From contig OU612067.1 of the NCBI GenBank assembly GCA_914767715.1, positions 9,424,001 through 9,488,000 on the forward strand: a DNA stretch of 64,000 nucleotides, read 5' to 3'. Shown here piece after piece: positions 12,501-25,200 of the stretch. The DNA is from Membranipora membranacea. Lineage: Eukaryota > Bryozoa > Gymnolaemata > Cheilostomatida > Membraniporidae. Each line of letters opens with the position of its first letter. The first letter of the stretch is position 1. A program made the translations under genes and the position numbers. The notes beneath the pieces were generated by a model, which was not told the origin of the DNA, searched no databases, and saw only the letters and a program-made list of their open reading frames with translations.

Positions 12501-15500
12501 CTCTGCCCACTGAGAAGGATGAATGTCTTTTTACAAGCCAGCTAGTACTTTGTGGTGTGATTAAAGGTCTAGCAGCTTAATAAAATAGCCAAATCTAACC
12601 AGGGGGTGTTACTGGGAGCATGAGAATTTCACCACTGATTGGCATAATTACCGTGTGTAACGGAATTGGAAGCTGTAATTTTGACCGTATATCAATCATC
12701 CCCTCCTTTCATTTCCTTGAATCACGTTAGGTCAATATGACCATGCTACAAATAATTGGATGAAAATTTGAATATACCAGTGTATATAGTTCCGTAGATT
12801 TGTCATGACAGCCCACATCATAAGTCAGCCAAAATTGATGCTGATTCGGATACCTCAAGCCACCTGCATGGCCTTGTCAAGCCCCAATGGTGGTCTGACA
12901 GAGAAGAATTTTTCCTGTGTTATGCGTGAGTTTCATAAATGATCTAAATCATTTATGATATGTGTGATGAATTAATAGTGACTTATATTTATTTAACTTG
13001 ACAGGGAGGTTTCAGGATTGAGCTGTTGACAGACAATGACAAGTATTCTCAAAAAATTTTCCCAACGGGAGACGAAGAATATACAGGCGCTGACGACACA
13101 ACGTAAGTAGCACGTGCAGCACAACGTGGCTGTCAGCTGTCATGAAACTTACCATCATAAGACTTTATCCATCTATTTTTATCTGAATTGAGATTGTGAT
13201 ATAGTTTTAGCGGTACATTCCCTGTCCCACCCAATTCCATGTCTGAGTCCCAATGCATGCGCAGTAGCTGTCGCCTGTCACATACAAAATCTGGCTTGAG
13301 GTGTCATTTTGAGAAAACCTACTGTCGAGACCAACTCCTTTGCATAATTCAGTAGAGAATGCACTTCATTAGATCTTGATTGGCGATAATGTCAGTCTGG
13401 CCAGGCCTGTCACTTCAGTAACATCTGCACCCCTGAGAAACCAACAATCAGTAATAATGAAATTAGACCTGTCGCAAAAAAAAAAGCCTGTCACCCTTCT
13501 AATTCCAGAGCTCACACAGGTATATAATCATTTGGCTGCAAAATTGTTTGATGAGAGGGGAAAAATTCCCACACCATAGTGACAAAATGTTAGGTGCCCC
13601 TAAATGACGACAAGTTACACAACACATTTGTGCCAAGCTTTCATAAGGCTTTGAAAAGACAGTTCTAATCACGTCAGCCTCAACGGAAAAAATAATTCAA
13701 TTTGTCATTTATGGCATAGATTTGTTGGCCTAAGGAATCTGCATTGTCATCTAAGAGCTTGTGTCTGTCATATAGTTGCACTGGTATGGTAACCACACTT
13801 TTGATCCGACCAAGTCATAAATAATAAGTAATGTTGTTTTTCAGCATGACATTGCAAATTCCAATTAAATTATATACCTGCGCCAAGGCGTAAGCAGTTG
13901 ACAATTTTCCAGTGAAATGCCAACGGAAATAAGGCACGCGGAACAGATACATGTTTCATTAGCTGGGAGGTCGAGCAGTTCGGTGCGGAGCAACAAAGTT
14001 CTGCTTCTGAGGTTGCACAGATGACTTCTCTACTTTTACGATCATCTCCGCGCATTTTAGGTTGTGATGCAATTATTTTGACTCTTCTTTTCCCCCCAAA
14101 CTTTTGTCGTAATTTCTTTGACATGTTATGGAAATCATCCGTCCATGGTGATATTGCTTGCCAAATGAAATAACGTATATACAAGTTAGATTTTGTAGCC
14201 TTGAGAAAGCTCTTAATAAACTATTAGTATACATAAAATAAGCAACATGGCATTTAACATCTATAAAATAAGTAAATATCACATAAAAGAGTATTAACAA
14301 GTCTACCCAAAGCCTTTGGGTACACCATGGGCTTGAATTATGCAGCTTATATTGACAGAACATTGACATAGATACGCTGTGCAAATTACGAACCAATGTG
14401 AAGCACTGACAAAGTATGTCGCTGTCATATGTACTTCCTTGATCGTAATACATAATATAAACAAGGAGTAAGTAGGCTATAATATCCTTACTCTGTGATA
14501 ATATGTAAATTATAATAATCTTATAATCAGCAATAAAATCACTTTAGCAAATGCCTCATACATGCTGATTAAATGGAATAACAAGTAACCGCCCAAAGTG
14601 TTATTGCCAAGGCATTTATCTCAACATACGGCGGCAGATTTATATTTCTTTGGAATTAGATGATCACAGCGTTATACAATTACAATGAGCCGCCCTGCCC
14701 TGAATGATCAGGGATTATCGTTTATCAGTCAGACACAAATCTGTATTATCCTGATTACTCACTCAGCCAACCATGGAGTTGCCATAAAACTATAATAATT
14801 TTCCCATTTATTTATGTTTATTTATCCGCTATTTTCTTAATGTATTCATTAAAATAATGGGAAGATTTGATTGAATCTCATTCAGGATTGATGATAACTG
14901 ATCTCTATAATACTGCCCAGTGATTTTTAAAAGGAATCGGAGATGGCAATGCTACTGTAGGATAGTTAGGTTTTGTTATTCAAATTCTTCAACAAATTTC
15001 TTCAGCCACAAAAGCTGTCTAAGTTAAAATAATAGCCTGTCCATCTCACACGCCCACCAATATTATTCACATCTGAATGATGGCTTAGTTTTTAAATAGT
15101 TCTAGCATCGGTGTACTATTGCATTGAATATCTGTCTACAAAATTCCTTCACTTTGTTGTGATGGTATTATAAGTATAATAAAGGGTACCATCTAGGGCG
15201 AGTTATTGAAATTTATGAGAAAATAAACCGATCAACAGGAAGTACGGAGCGACCACAATTTGTTAGATTCATAACAAACACACCCCTTCCCCTTATCAGA
15301 TCAGATGCTTGAATGATACAAATAAATATAGGCTGAAACAGCAATGCTTCGTCATTTAGGTTTGGTAAAGATTGCCAGTAAATAGAAGGAAATGACCCAG
15401 TTTGCAACACTCTCTCCCCTCCCGGCAAGAAACTTAGTGACCTAGCTGTGTCACCACATGTTAAATGCCAAGTTCTGAAAAGAAGCATTATTTTTTTGCA

Positions 15501-18500
15501 ATTACCGGAAAAAATGATTCAGATGTTTTATGCCAATTCATTACGCTATGTGGAAAGACCTTACTTAACTTTGCAAAATACTTGGAAAGTAACAAAGCAA
15601 TTTTTTATACAACAAACAGTATGGTGCCATCGAGATACTTTGTAGCTTATTTTGTTTTTTTACAGAACAACCTCCACAATGGTCACCTTGCCATCAAACG
15701 TCAGTTGTCACAACTGCACCCTGAGACTGGTCAGACAGGCCCTAGAGTGGGGAGCTAACTACCGATTCCACACATGTGCCGATATCAGAATCTTAAGCGA
15801 TACCGACTCAGACTACTGTTCAGGAAGAGGCACATACAATATGGCTGACAGAACATGTAGCTGCAACAAATTGTACAACGGAGATAAATGCCAGTACTGG
15901 GGTAAGTACAAAGAAGCAAGATGAATAGTTGCTAGCTAAATTATTGAGACAGCATTGATGATGAATCTATCAGGCTAAGGGAATGGCTAGAACGATTTAA
16001 TATGCTGGGATCATGGAAATACATGCGAGCACTTATACCCGAGGGAGAAAGGACATGTTTATTAATGATTGCGACAGTCTTTGAAGCAAATCTCCAGTCT
16101 GATACAGTGTTTCATAATTAATTAGTAATATGGGGTCAAATACCATCCTATATCATTCTGCACCCAGTTTTAACATAATTGGACAAATAAGGGCTACTAG
16201 GAGTTGTGCACACCTTTAATGAGAGAAAACCTGCCATTTTGATCAAAACACTGCTGTTTGAGTATATTGAGACAATGCCATTTTTATTTAACAGATGAAT
16301 GTGAGGAGGATGCTGATTGTATGAATGGTGGACAGTGTGTGAACACCTACGCTGTATCTAGTCCAGTCAAGCAGTGCTTCTGTGCACAGGGATTCTTCGG
16401 AGAAAAATGTGATAGAGTAAGTCAGACAAACTACTTAAATATCAGCTGCCACAAACCTCAGTTAGTGAGCTCTGTCTCTCTGAGAATTTCGGAGTTTTAC
16501 TGTTGTGGTATTAACGGAGAGGAGGTTTGTCACTTGAATCACGTGTTTCACAAAGAGTTTTATCCCTTTGGATTATCTAGGAGGGTGCATGTTACGAATA
16601 GTGAGAAAAGCTACATCATTTGATAAAAGGCTGCTTCACGCTTGCGTTGAAGGCTCGTAGCGTAACAAATTTGAGATACTTCGTTGGATTACTTTTTCTT
16701 TTTTTTTATCAACAGTCCTCCACAGTGAGTACACTAGAAGGATTAGACCTCAGTGAACACAGGAAGACATCAATGTCTGATAACTACGACGTGTATCACA
16801 GAATCATCAACAACGACGAACTCGAGATGGTCTTGAAAGTTAAGACTGACACATGGATCGGTGTAGGATGGAAACCTACCGGAGGTCAAGAATGTAGAAA
16901 GGGCTACCTTGAAGGTAATGTTCCAGAATTAAATGTACATTTATGTGAAATCACCAATCACTCAGTATTACGAGAATTTTTTTACATTACCTGTCAAAGA
17001 TTCATTTAAAGAGATGTGGATGACTCTAAAGGTTCGAGTTCATCTAGAATATGTTGTTACCAGTTGAAGTACGAAGAATTAATATAGTAGATCTAGTAGT
17101 AGTATCTATAAAATCTATTTTTACCTATGTAGGAGCTACAGCTGAGGGAGAACCAGAGTCTACCTCTGAACCAGAAGGCACAGCAGAACCAGAAGGCACA
17201 GCAGAGCCAGAAGGCACAGCAGAGCCAGAATCCTCAGCCGAGCCAGAATCAACTGCTGAACCAGAGTCCACTGCCGAACCAGAATCCACAGCTGAACCAG
17301 AAGGCACAGCAGAACCAGAAGGCACAGCAGAACCAGAAGGCACAGCAGAGCCAGAGGGTACAGCAGAGCCAGAAGGAACCTATGAGGGACACAACGATGG
17401 CGGAAGCGATGCCGTAAACATTACCAGTGAAGCAGCCTACCTAGTGTGTAAGTGATAGATGTGGTTTTTTCTATCTTAAGTGGAATTTGAGTGGTGACTT
17501 TGTTGAATGATGAGTATGACACTGCTGCCCTTATCTGCCATATTGACATGTCTTCTTTTTTTTAGCACAAGGCATCGACGCATCATACGCAACCTACAGT
17601 TGCACACCAGGAAGTGGTGGATCAAAACCAGAACCTGAGCCAGAAGGTGAATCATCTGCTGAACCCGAGTCCACCGCCGAGCCAGAGTCATCTGCCGAAC
17701 CAGAATCAACCGCCGAGCCAGAATCCACAGCCGAACCAGAATCAACTGCCGAGCCAGAATCCACAGCCGAGCCAGAAGGAAATGCAGAACCAGAAGGAGG
17801 TGCAGAACCAGAAGGAGGTGCAGAACCAGAAGGAGGTGCAGAACCAGAATCTGAAAATGCTGGATCTGGACGTAAGTTTACACACCCTAAGTTAAAACTG
17901 GTAAGCCTGCCTTATTAGAGAGGTTGCCAAATCTGTCCGGGTATGTGAAAAGATGCTGGTACAACACCCTCTTGGTACTTTGAAACCATCTTGTTTTACA
18001 TTCATTATGGTACGACCGCTTCTATGCCTACCGGTACAATTATAATCCATTAGTAAAGACTGTCTTTTCTATTGCCGTGAGGGTGTAACTCCGAATAAAA
18101 ACCGTTTAACAGGTCAACATACTGGGAGAAGACAATTACGAGACTTCACGCCCTCTTTATTATGTATAATACATCGGTCAACACATAGCTCTGGCACCTC
18201 AAGTAATGAGATAAATATATATCTTCCATATTTTTAGATCCTATGGATTGCGTTGATATGGTCTTGGCTTCAGCCAGAGAAAAATACTCCAGAGTACATG
18301 ACAGTTTCTCAAGAGACAGAAGCACACCAAAACATGATACTTACTTTGGAGGCGAGAACAGTCTTACTGCAGCTATTGCCGAGGAAGTCAACGGCGAGAC
18401 CACAGTGCTCTTCAGAAGGAAGTTGGCAGGTAAGAACTATTGTCATTGCTAGAAACATATGTGGGTAATATCCAGTCATAAATTTGTTTACTTGTGAGGT

Positions 18501-20146
18501 TTCATAGATAGGATCTTGCCAATATGCTGATTTTAACGATAATGAGTTTTCAATGTTTATTTGCTTTCTACTGTCAATTTAGATCTTCAAATTGTTCAAT
18601 CCGTCAATTGTCTATCTCACCTAGGTTTGAAATGTGGCTATCAACCTGTAAACCTTTAATTACCATACTTCAATATCCATTTCATCACTGTTTCAGCTGG
18701 TGATGACAGAGATCACACTATCGCAGACGAGCTTATGACTGTTATCTGGGCTCATGGCCAACAGCACTTTAAGTACACCCACAGTCCTATGACTGGTCTG
18801 GAGTTCTGTACAGTGAGGGACATTTTCTTCTACAGAAAGGATGTACCAATGTATCACGGTCACGTCGGGTCTAGAGGATCCACATCACTCAATCTCGTCA
18901 GCGACCCCAACGCAGATAACAGTAAGTTTAATTCTCAGACTCAATATATTATGTAGTCTGAGCCCCCCAGACTCTTGCCCCCCTGTCCGATGACCCGGCT
19001 CGGTAAACCTGCAGAATTGACTTATAAACTAACTCTATGACATTTTCTTCTTTGGGGAACATGGCCCGCCAAATTTTTATCCCGACATGTAGATTCTGAT
19101 TGCAGGTTTTGTAACAGCCTATTTTGAGCAACTTCCATCAAGTGCCTATTTTCAGTTTCACATGTGGTTACGCAATCAAATGAATTTAAATGTTTTCTGG
19201 TCTTATGTTTTGTCCACTTTGTTTCAGATGACAATGTATTTGCTAGAGATGCAGATACTAAAGTGACCTGGGTTTATGACGCAGAGGCAGGAGTCATCAG
19301 GTTTACCCTTACAGGAAAGGCAACACCTGGAGACTGGGTGGCTCTCGGAGTCTCAGACGACAAAGCAATGGCTAACACTGATGTTATGCATGTTGGGCTA
19401 ACTCCAAGCGGCACATTTGTGTTCTCTGATAGGTTAGTTTTATCACATGATCACAAACACTGTTACATAAGCCAGCAGTGCTATCAAAATTCTGCTTCAT
19501 TGGATAGACATTGGCTGATGCACCAACTCTACATTGACATGTAGCTCGCCCAAGCTTAATTCAGTTTGCCTGCATTGGTACTTGCTTCCCGCATATCAAT
19601 GAAAGGAGAGCGAACTCTCCTTAATCACAAGCAATTTGAATCGAACTTGGTCTAACATGAAGCATATCTCCCCAAATAAAAAAAAAACTAGCTAGCTCCA
19701 TCCCTCCTATGTGGCATCATTAATAGAATGGTGCAATTGTACACTTGTATCATCTCCATCTGAGTGTTAATTCTTGGCTCGATTTTTACAGATACGCCAC
19801 AGGATACAGTTTACCACAAGTGGATGTAGATGGTGAGACACCTGATGCTGAAGCCATGTTGGATAATGGTGTTGTCACAGTTACATTGACCAGACCAATC
19901 AAATCTCCTAACGATGATGACCTATCACTTGATGTGTGCAGATATCTCATTATCGGCACTGGATCAGGTGTCAGCGCTGACGGCTCAACCTTCTCCAGAC
20001 ACGACTCGACTCCAGTCATCAGTCAAGAGAAATTCTGTCTTACTGTGAGTGAGACAGGAGAAACAGGTAAAACCTCGTCTGGATCATTCCTAGCAGCTAA
20101 CTTAGCGGTGATCCTTTCAGTTTTCGTAGCAGCTTTGTTGCATTGA
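9582..20146 (+). CDS. Secreted LPMO-like / EGF / double DOMON protein with GPI-type tail, 12 exons
   Basis: Exons: 9582-9744, 11967-12037, 13005-13102, 15666-15901, 16295-16416, 16716-16914, 17133-17447, 17566-17871, 18238-18429, 18697-18921, 19228-19432 and 19792-20146. All junctions are GT-AG and phases match, giving 828 residues. Residues 1-23 are a signal peptide, and cleavage would expose His24 (HVALTYPIPRR). An N-terminal copper-ligand histidine with a nearby CGG and a TWHLAYPHRGGF motif is typical of LPMO-like copper proteins. A Cys-rich segment follows, then an EGF-like module (about 190-230). The first DOMON domain (WIGVGW; later RDRSTP, LTAAI, FRRKL, VIWAHGQ) is split by about 200 residues of AEPEGT/AEPEST repeats. 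The second DOMON domain (WVALGV, RYATGYSLP) spans about 643-800. A hydrophobic end after SSG suggests a GPI anchor. DOMON domains bind heme or sugars; a polysaccharide-linked or copper/redox role at the cell surface is inferred. The ATG at 9582 is chosen because it starts the signal peptide. Long introns (for example 9745-11966 and 13103-15665) show nothing convincing. Confidence 0.85.
17133..17871 (+). repeat. 18-bp minisatellite encoding AEPE[GS][ST] hexamers, in two exons
   Basis: Two consecutive exons (17133-17447 and 17566-17871) consist mostly of an 18-bp unit encoding six residues, AEPEGT or AEPEST, about a dozen units in each. The second exon ends in AEPEGG units. Both exons are class 1-1, so either could be gained, lost or skipped without breaking frame, and one probably arose by duplication of the other. 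They sit inside the first DOMON domain of the gene. Long open frames on the minus strand here are only mirrors of the repeat. Confidence 0.9.
18950..19020. repeat. Dispersed repeat, TAGTCTGAGC... type
   Basis: TAGTCTGAGCCCCCCAGACT followed by CTTGCCCCC and a TCCGA motif recurs, diverged, at about 30786-30870 and 32788-32860. The start is a small hairpin (AGTCTG/CAGACT). Because the latter two are paralogous positions in the duplicated array, this copy in an intron of the DOMON gene shows the sequence is dispersed. Confidence 0.55.
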
Positions 20147-20896
20147 AAATAGACCACAGGATGACTTGTATTTTTTTATCTGTGTTGTCATCTCTCTTTA
20201 AAGTATTTTTATTACCTCATGTACTCTCAGTATTCCCGACACAAGATTACCCTCAACTGTGGATTCAATCCAGCCTCTCAATTCCTCTGTATACCCATCA
20301 GAACTCCGGCTGTATGATTGGATGTATTTTTGACCAATGTTAGCACCGATAAATTATTTTGAGAAGCGAGAATTAGGAAGAATTTGGTTGTGTTGCTCGA
20401 GTGAGGTTATTTACTCTAAATCAGCATATCAGGTTCTAACGATTAGAGCCTTATTTATTCCCTTCAAATAGCTGGCATTATGGTCATTCCTATCCATACT
20501 ACTGAGACTACTTTGAGGCAGCTATTCTAATGATTTATATTGAAATCAGTGTCAGATTTCAAACTTTATTTTTGTAAAGTGCAAAGAGTCTAAGGTACTG
20601 TTGTGGTAGGTACTTTATTCGTGAAACTAAGTGTAGATCTAGATCAGCTTTTATGTAATTTTCCTGCATTTCGAGCTGCTTCCAGCCTACTGGTAAGCTG
20701 TCGTCTCAAGGGAAGCAACTTCAAATGCAGATAAATTGGACCAAACTTGATCTAGTGCAAATACCTGTTGGCTTCATGCTTTTATTGTGTAAAATGTTGC
20801 TCATTTAAACTTCTTATTCGCTCAGCCTTCAGAGAACCACTAATAAGTTTTCTTCTTTTTATTTACTGTTTTTTTTCATTCTTGTTTCATGATCCA

Positions 20897-20902
20897 AATA
20901 AA
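20897..20902 (+). terminator. Polyadenylation signal candidate AATAAA
   Basis: First AATAAA downstream of the stop codon at 20144-20146, giving a 3' UTR of about 0.75 kb. It is the best candidate end for the LPMO-like/DOMON gene. Confidence 0.45.
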
Positions 20903-22269
20903 GTATCGATACAGTATCATCCAAACAGTTGTGTGTTGCATGGGTTTTTACTATTGATTGCATAACTTGGTATTAGCATTCAATGTCATGTAATTGTTTC
21001 TATTGAAAAAATAGCTTCGGCATGCGCTGCCTAAATTTGTAACCTAGTTATGTGTCCTAACAACTTAATGCTCTAGGCTGTAGATCAAGCGGAATGTTCA
21101 CTGTAACATTCGTGGGTCCTACTAAAGATATTACTGCCCTGTACACTGTGTAAGCTCTGATTGTCACCAACCAATGAGAGCCAGCACACTGGCTAACTGA
21201 TACCAATCTGTCTTTAGACAAGTTTTGCAGACTCGCCACCTCCTTGTAGCTTGAGCCCATAAAAACAAAATTAATAATTGTGCTCTCAATAAACAAGAGA
21301 AGATAACTCAAGTTTATCTAAATAGCAAATATTGTGTTTGTATAATTTTGTTAGTTATAATTATGAAGTAATAATAAAAGAAGTACAAGCATGAATATAC
21401 ACCACCGAATCTTATTCCTTTAAGTATAGTCCGTAGTTGACTCTTTGATAATCAATTTGAGAAACAATGGGTAAGACGACAGCAACTAAATTCTGACATG
21501 CATAGATACTGTTTTGAATTTGCAATAAAACAGCAATATATTATAGCATATGATGGTATTATATGATGGTAATATGGCATAATGCGATGGCGTTTAACGA
21601 TGGGGTTATAAGACACAATTTGGCATTAAAGGCATTATATGATATTATATGGTTTCGTATTCGGTAGAAAATCCTAGTAGCTTCTACTTCCATCACTAGG
21701 CTACCCTGTAAAGTTTTTTGTTTTAGTTGAGGGTCTTCCCTTCCCCTCACCAATCCAAGCAAAGAGCATCAAGGCTGTTTGAGGGTGATAAGGTTGTGAG
21801 ACATTAGTTTGAAAAATATGAGGAGCAGCATTATTAGGCCAGGTGACATTTCCTGCTGCTCTAATCGCCATAATGATGTTAAACCTTTGCACATAATGTT
21901 CTGCATTCACGAATCTATTTCTTACAAAGAGTTGCTCTCTACTTTTGTATGATGGGACAACTCCGAATTATTTCTGGTAGATCAGGTCATCAGGAAAAAA
22001 CAGATTTGCATTGTGTATTGTGACTGTTCTGTTATCAGGAGTCAGCCCTGTGATCTACTGTATGGAAAATCAAAACAGCATTATTATCAATTATGTGTAT
22101 GTGTTGATGACTGTTTGTGATGTCAAGTTTCTCTCCAGTGTTGGATTTGTTAAAATTCTTACACTGACATATAAATATGTACCTAATGCTGGTGGAGCCA
22201 GCAGCTTCCCTCCAGCTAGTTCTGTAACTTAACAGGATGGATTTAACGTAATTTAACTTAACTTAACAG
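20903..22269. other. Intergenic stretch
   Basis: No convincing exon. There is a degenerate TATATGATGG repeat at about 21545-21660. A minus-strand frame at 21701-21910 looks somewhat protein-like but matches no family I know and has no splice or start support. The missing 5' end of the acidic gene that follows may lie here. Confidence 0.4.
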
Positions 22270-25200
22270 GATTTCAACTTTTTTCTTCTGTCATTGTTCG
22301 GAGCTGACTTGTCTGATCTTAGTATCGAATCTCTGGCCTACGCGCTTGATGCTGTGAGTACTACATGAATATTATATTAATTACGTTCTACAGTGCAGTA
22401 AAGTCAGTAATGAGCCTTTATAATCACAATTTTATTAGGCGATTGATTAGCAAATTAATTCTCAAATCAAATTTAAACTGTACTCCTAGCCTGCTTTTTT
22501 GGAGGCCCTGGTATTTTTTTAAAGCCTGAGGAGTGAGGTAGAAAGCTGTTAAGCCGTCCAATGTTTAGTTCTTAGTTTGTTGCATTTCCTCCCACCCCTA
22601 GAACCCTGGTATTTAATTACTCATCATCCAAATAAACTATCCTGTATTTTTTTCAGAGAGAATGGTACGCTGTATTTGTATTCGCAGTGATGAGAGAGAT
22701 AGTTGCTGTAGTTGGATCGGAGAAGAGGGTGAGTGATATTTTTCATGTGTTTGTCATGAGATTGTGTTATTTGCAATGAATTATCTGGAGGTGGTAAAAA
22801 GGTGTTGATCTTAAAGTGTTGCATGTTAATTTAAATTTAGTATATCTGTTACCTGTTTATGTTACGTGTTTGTTGTCTTTGTTACTGAATGTTACCTAGT
22901 GGCTAACACAAACCCCTGTAGAGAATTGAAGATGCTTAGAGATAATATGTTCTTGATCGTAAGCTGCAGCAGGCTGCAGTTTATCGAGCTATTTTTGGTT
23001 TTTGATGTGGCACCCAGCTTGTAATGCCTTGGGTGCTTTTTGATACAGAACTTTAATGGGCACATTATTTCACCCCCATATTTCATTTGCACTGCGACCG
23101 ATGCTAAAAGTGAACACAAAGTAAACACAATGAGATACAAAGCGTCAAGCCATTGGTCAAATGCACTTGTTATTGTTTTGCTTGTTGCAAGCGACTCTTT
23201 TCCAGAGTGTTTATATATCACAAATTTCAGTTGTCTTCTCATGTCATCTCCCCATTGGGAATACCACAGAGATGATGCGTCTGTCACACTAGGCTACACG
23301 TGATGCTGTTTATCATTATCCTGTCATCCAATCAAATCACATGTAAACAATCCGGGAATAGCACAGTTATGAAGCGTCTGTACAACATGCTATGCACAAT
23401 GCTGTTTATCATGTGTCAATTCTGTCATCCAATCAAACCAATGAACCAATGAACCATTGATCAAACCACTTAAAAACATTATTAGAATCCCTAAGTGGTA
23501 AAGATTTCTAACGAGACTTTACAAGAGAGAAGTCGAGAATTGAAACAGAATAGTATGCAAGAATTAAAGTGAATATTTTATTCATCCAAACAATGTCTCG
23601 ACAATCTCCCTACAGTATGTATCAATCACAGTGTGATTGACATCAGTCATCTGAACCTTTACAATGAGTAAGTCAAATCACTGAGGACATGTTATAGTTT
23701 TGTATACTAGGACTAGGTAAACTGGTGAGCCGCATGTAGCTGACTGTCTTAGAAGCTCACTAAAACTTGAATACAATTTGCTATGTATGTATGTATTATT
23801 ATTTTTATTCCCATTTGAAGGTTAAGAATGCAGGGAATGGTAAGGAGAGGATGTGTAGGGATGTGGTTCATATAGAATATTCAGTGAAAGTGATGGTGGA
23901 GGAAGAGGGGGTGGGAAGTAAAGATGGCGGGGATTTGCGAGAAGAGGTGGTCGAAGAGAAGGTGAGATAATTTGTAGTCTTGTTAAGGTGGCCAGTGATT
24001 ACATCAGCAGTCAGGATATGATGGACATACTGCATGTGCACTGCGCCAGTATTTGCACTTTCTGGCATCAAACTATTTAAAAGGTATAGCAGGCTTTTGT
24101 CAAAATAATAATAATAATAATAATAGTATCTGGATAATCACCCTATATATCGTCCACAGTGTGATTTACAACATTCATCTGGACCATTACCATGAGTGAG
24201 TCGAAGCACTGAGGATTGTTTAATTGTATGCTAGGGATAAACTGGTGGGGATACATGTCTGCCGACAGTCATTGAAGTTCACTTCAAAGTTTCAGATTGC
24301 ATTTTGACCACATTGTAATCTCATTTCTCTCCCCTTAAAATATCTATTTCGAGCACAGCTATAGCTAATTATACAATAGAATACAATTTGCTATGCATGT
24401 ATTATTTACATTCCCATTTTGAAGGTTCAGAATGCAGGGAATGGCAGGGAAAAGATGTGTCGGGATGTGGGTAAAGTGAGTTGGGCTGAAGTGATGATGA
24501 TTGAGGAGGAGGAGGAGGAGGAGGAGTATGTGGATTGTAAGGATGGTGGGGTTGTGCAAGGAAAGAATGAAGAAGAGAGGGTGAGATATTATGATTGTCA
24601 TATGTAGGACATACATTAATCATCAGTGTTCTGTTAAGGTGGCCATTGATTACATCAGCAGTAATGATATTAAATAATACTTTGTGTGCGCATATTTTCA
24701 CTCTCCGGCCTGGCAGGATCACATTTACTATCTGTCCAGCATTCAGCTGGCTGGCTCGTCATATTATTGACCCTTCAGTGTACAGATTTTCGCCTTGTGG
24801 CAAGGCGCTACAGCCATCTACAGCATCTCGTTCCATTGCTGATGCTATCACAATTACCTCTATAGGCAACGCTGCGACCAAAGTGATTTTGATAGAACGA
24901 TAGAATTTTTTTCACCTGTGGTCCCTGCCATAATTTTTTACTAACTGTATTTTTCAGGAGGATGAGCGTGTGTTTGATTTGGGGGGTTTGTTTGAGGAGA
25001 GAGGAAAGGGTTCGGTTGAGAAGGATAGGTGTGACTGGTTACAGGTAAGCCTTAGAGCTTGCTGGACCAAACAAACATTACAATAATAAAACAGCATCGG
25101 TTAATAACGAGGTCTCACTCATATTTCATACTTCATGGTTACAGCAGAAACTAACGCTTGATTACTTCATGGATGAAAAGCTTTTTGAGTTTTCTACTAC

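Noticed and set aside
12934-12960. Palindrome TCATAAATGA...TCATTTATGA
   Set aside because: Short AT-rich hairpin with no adjoining direct repeat and no second copy seen; not counted with the insert family.
17125-17745. Minus-strand frames rich in SAVPSG and similar
   Set aside because: They are mirror translations of the 18-bp repeat that encodes AEPE units on the plus strand within a well-phased gene.
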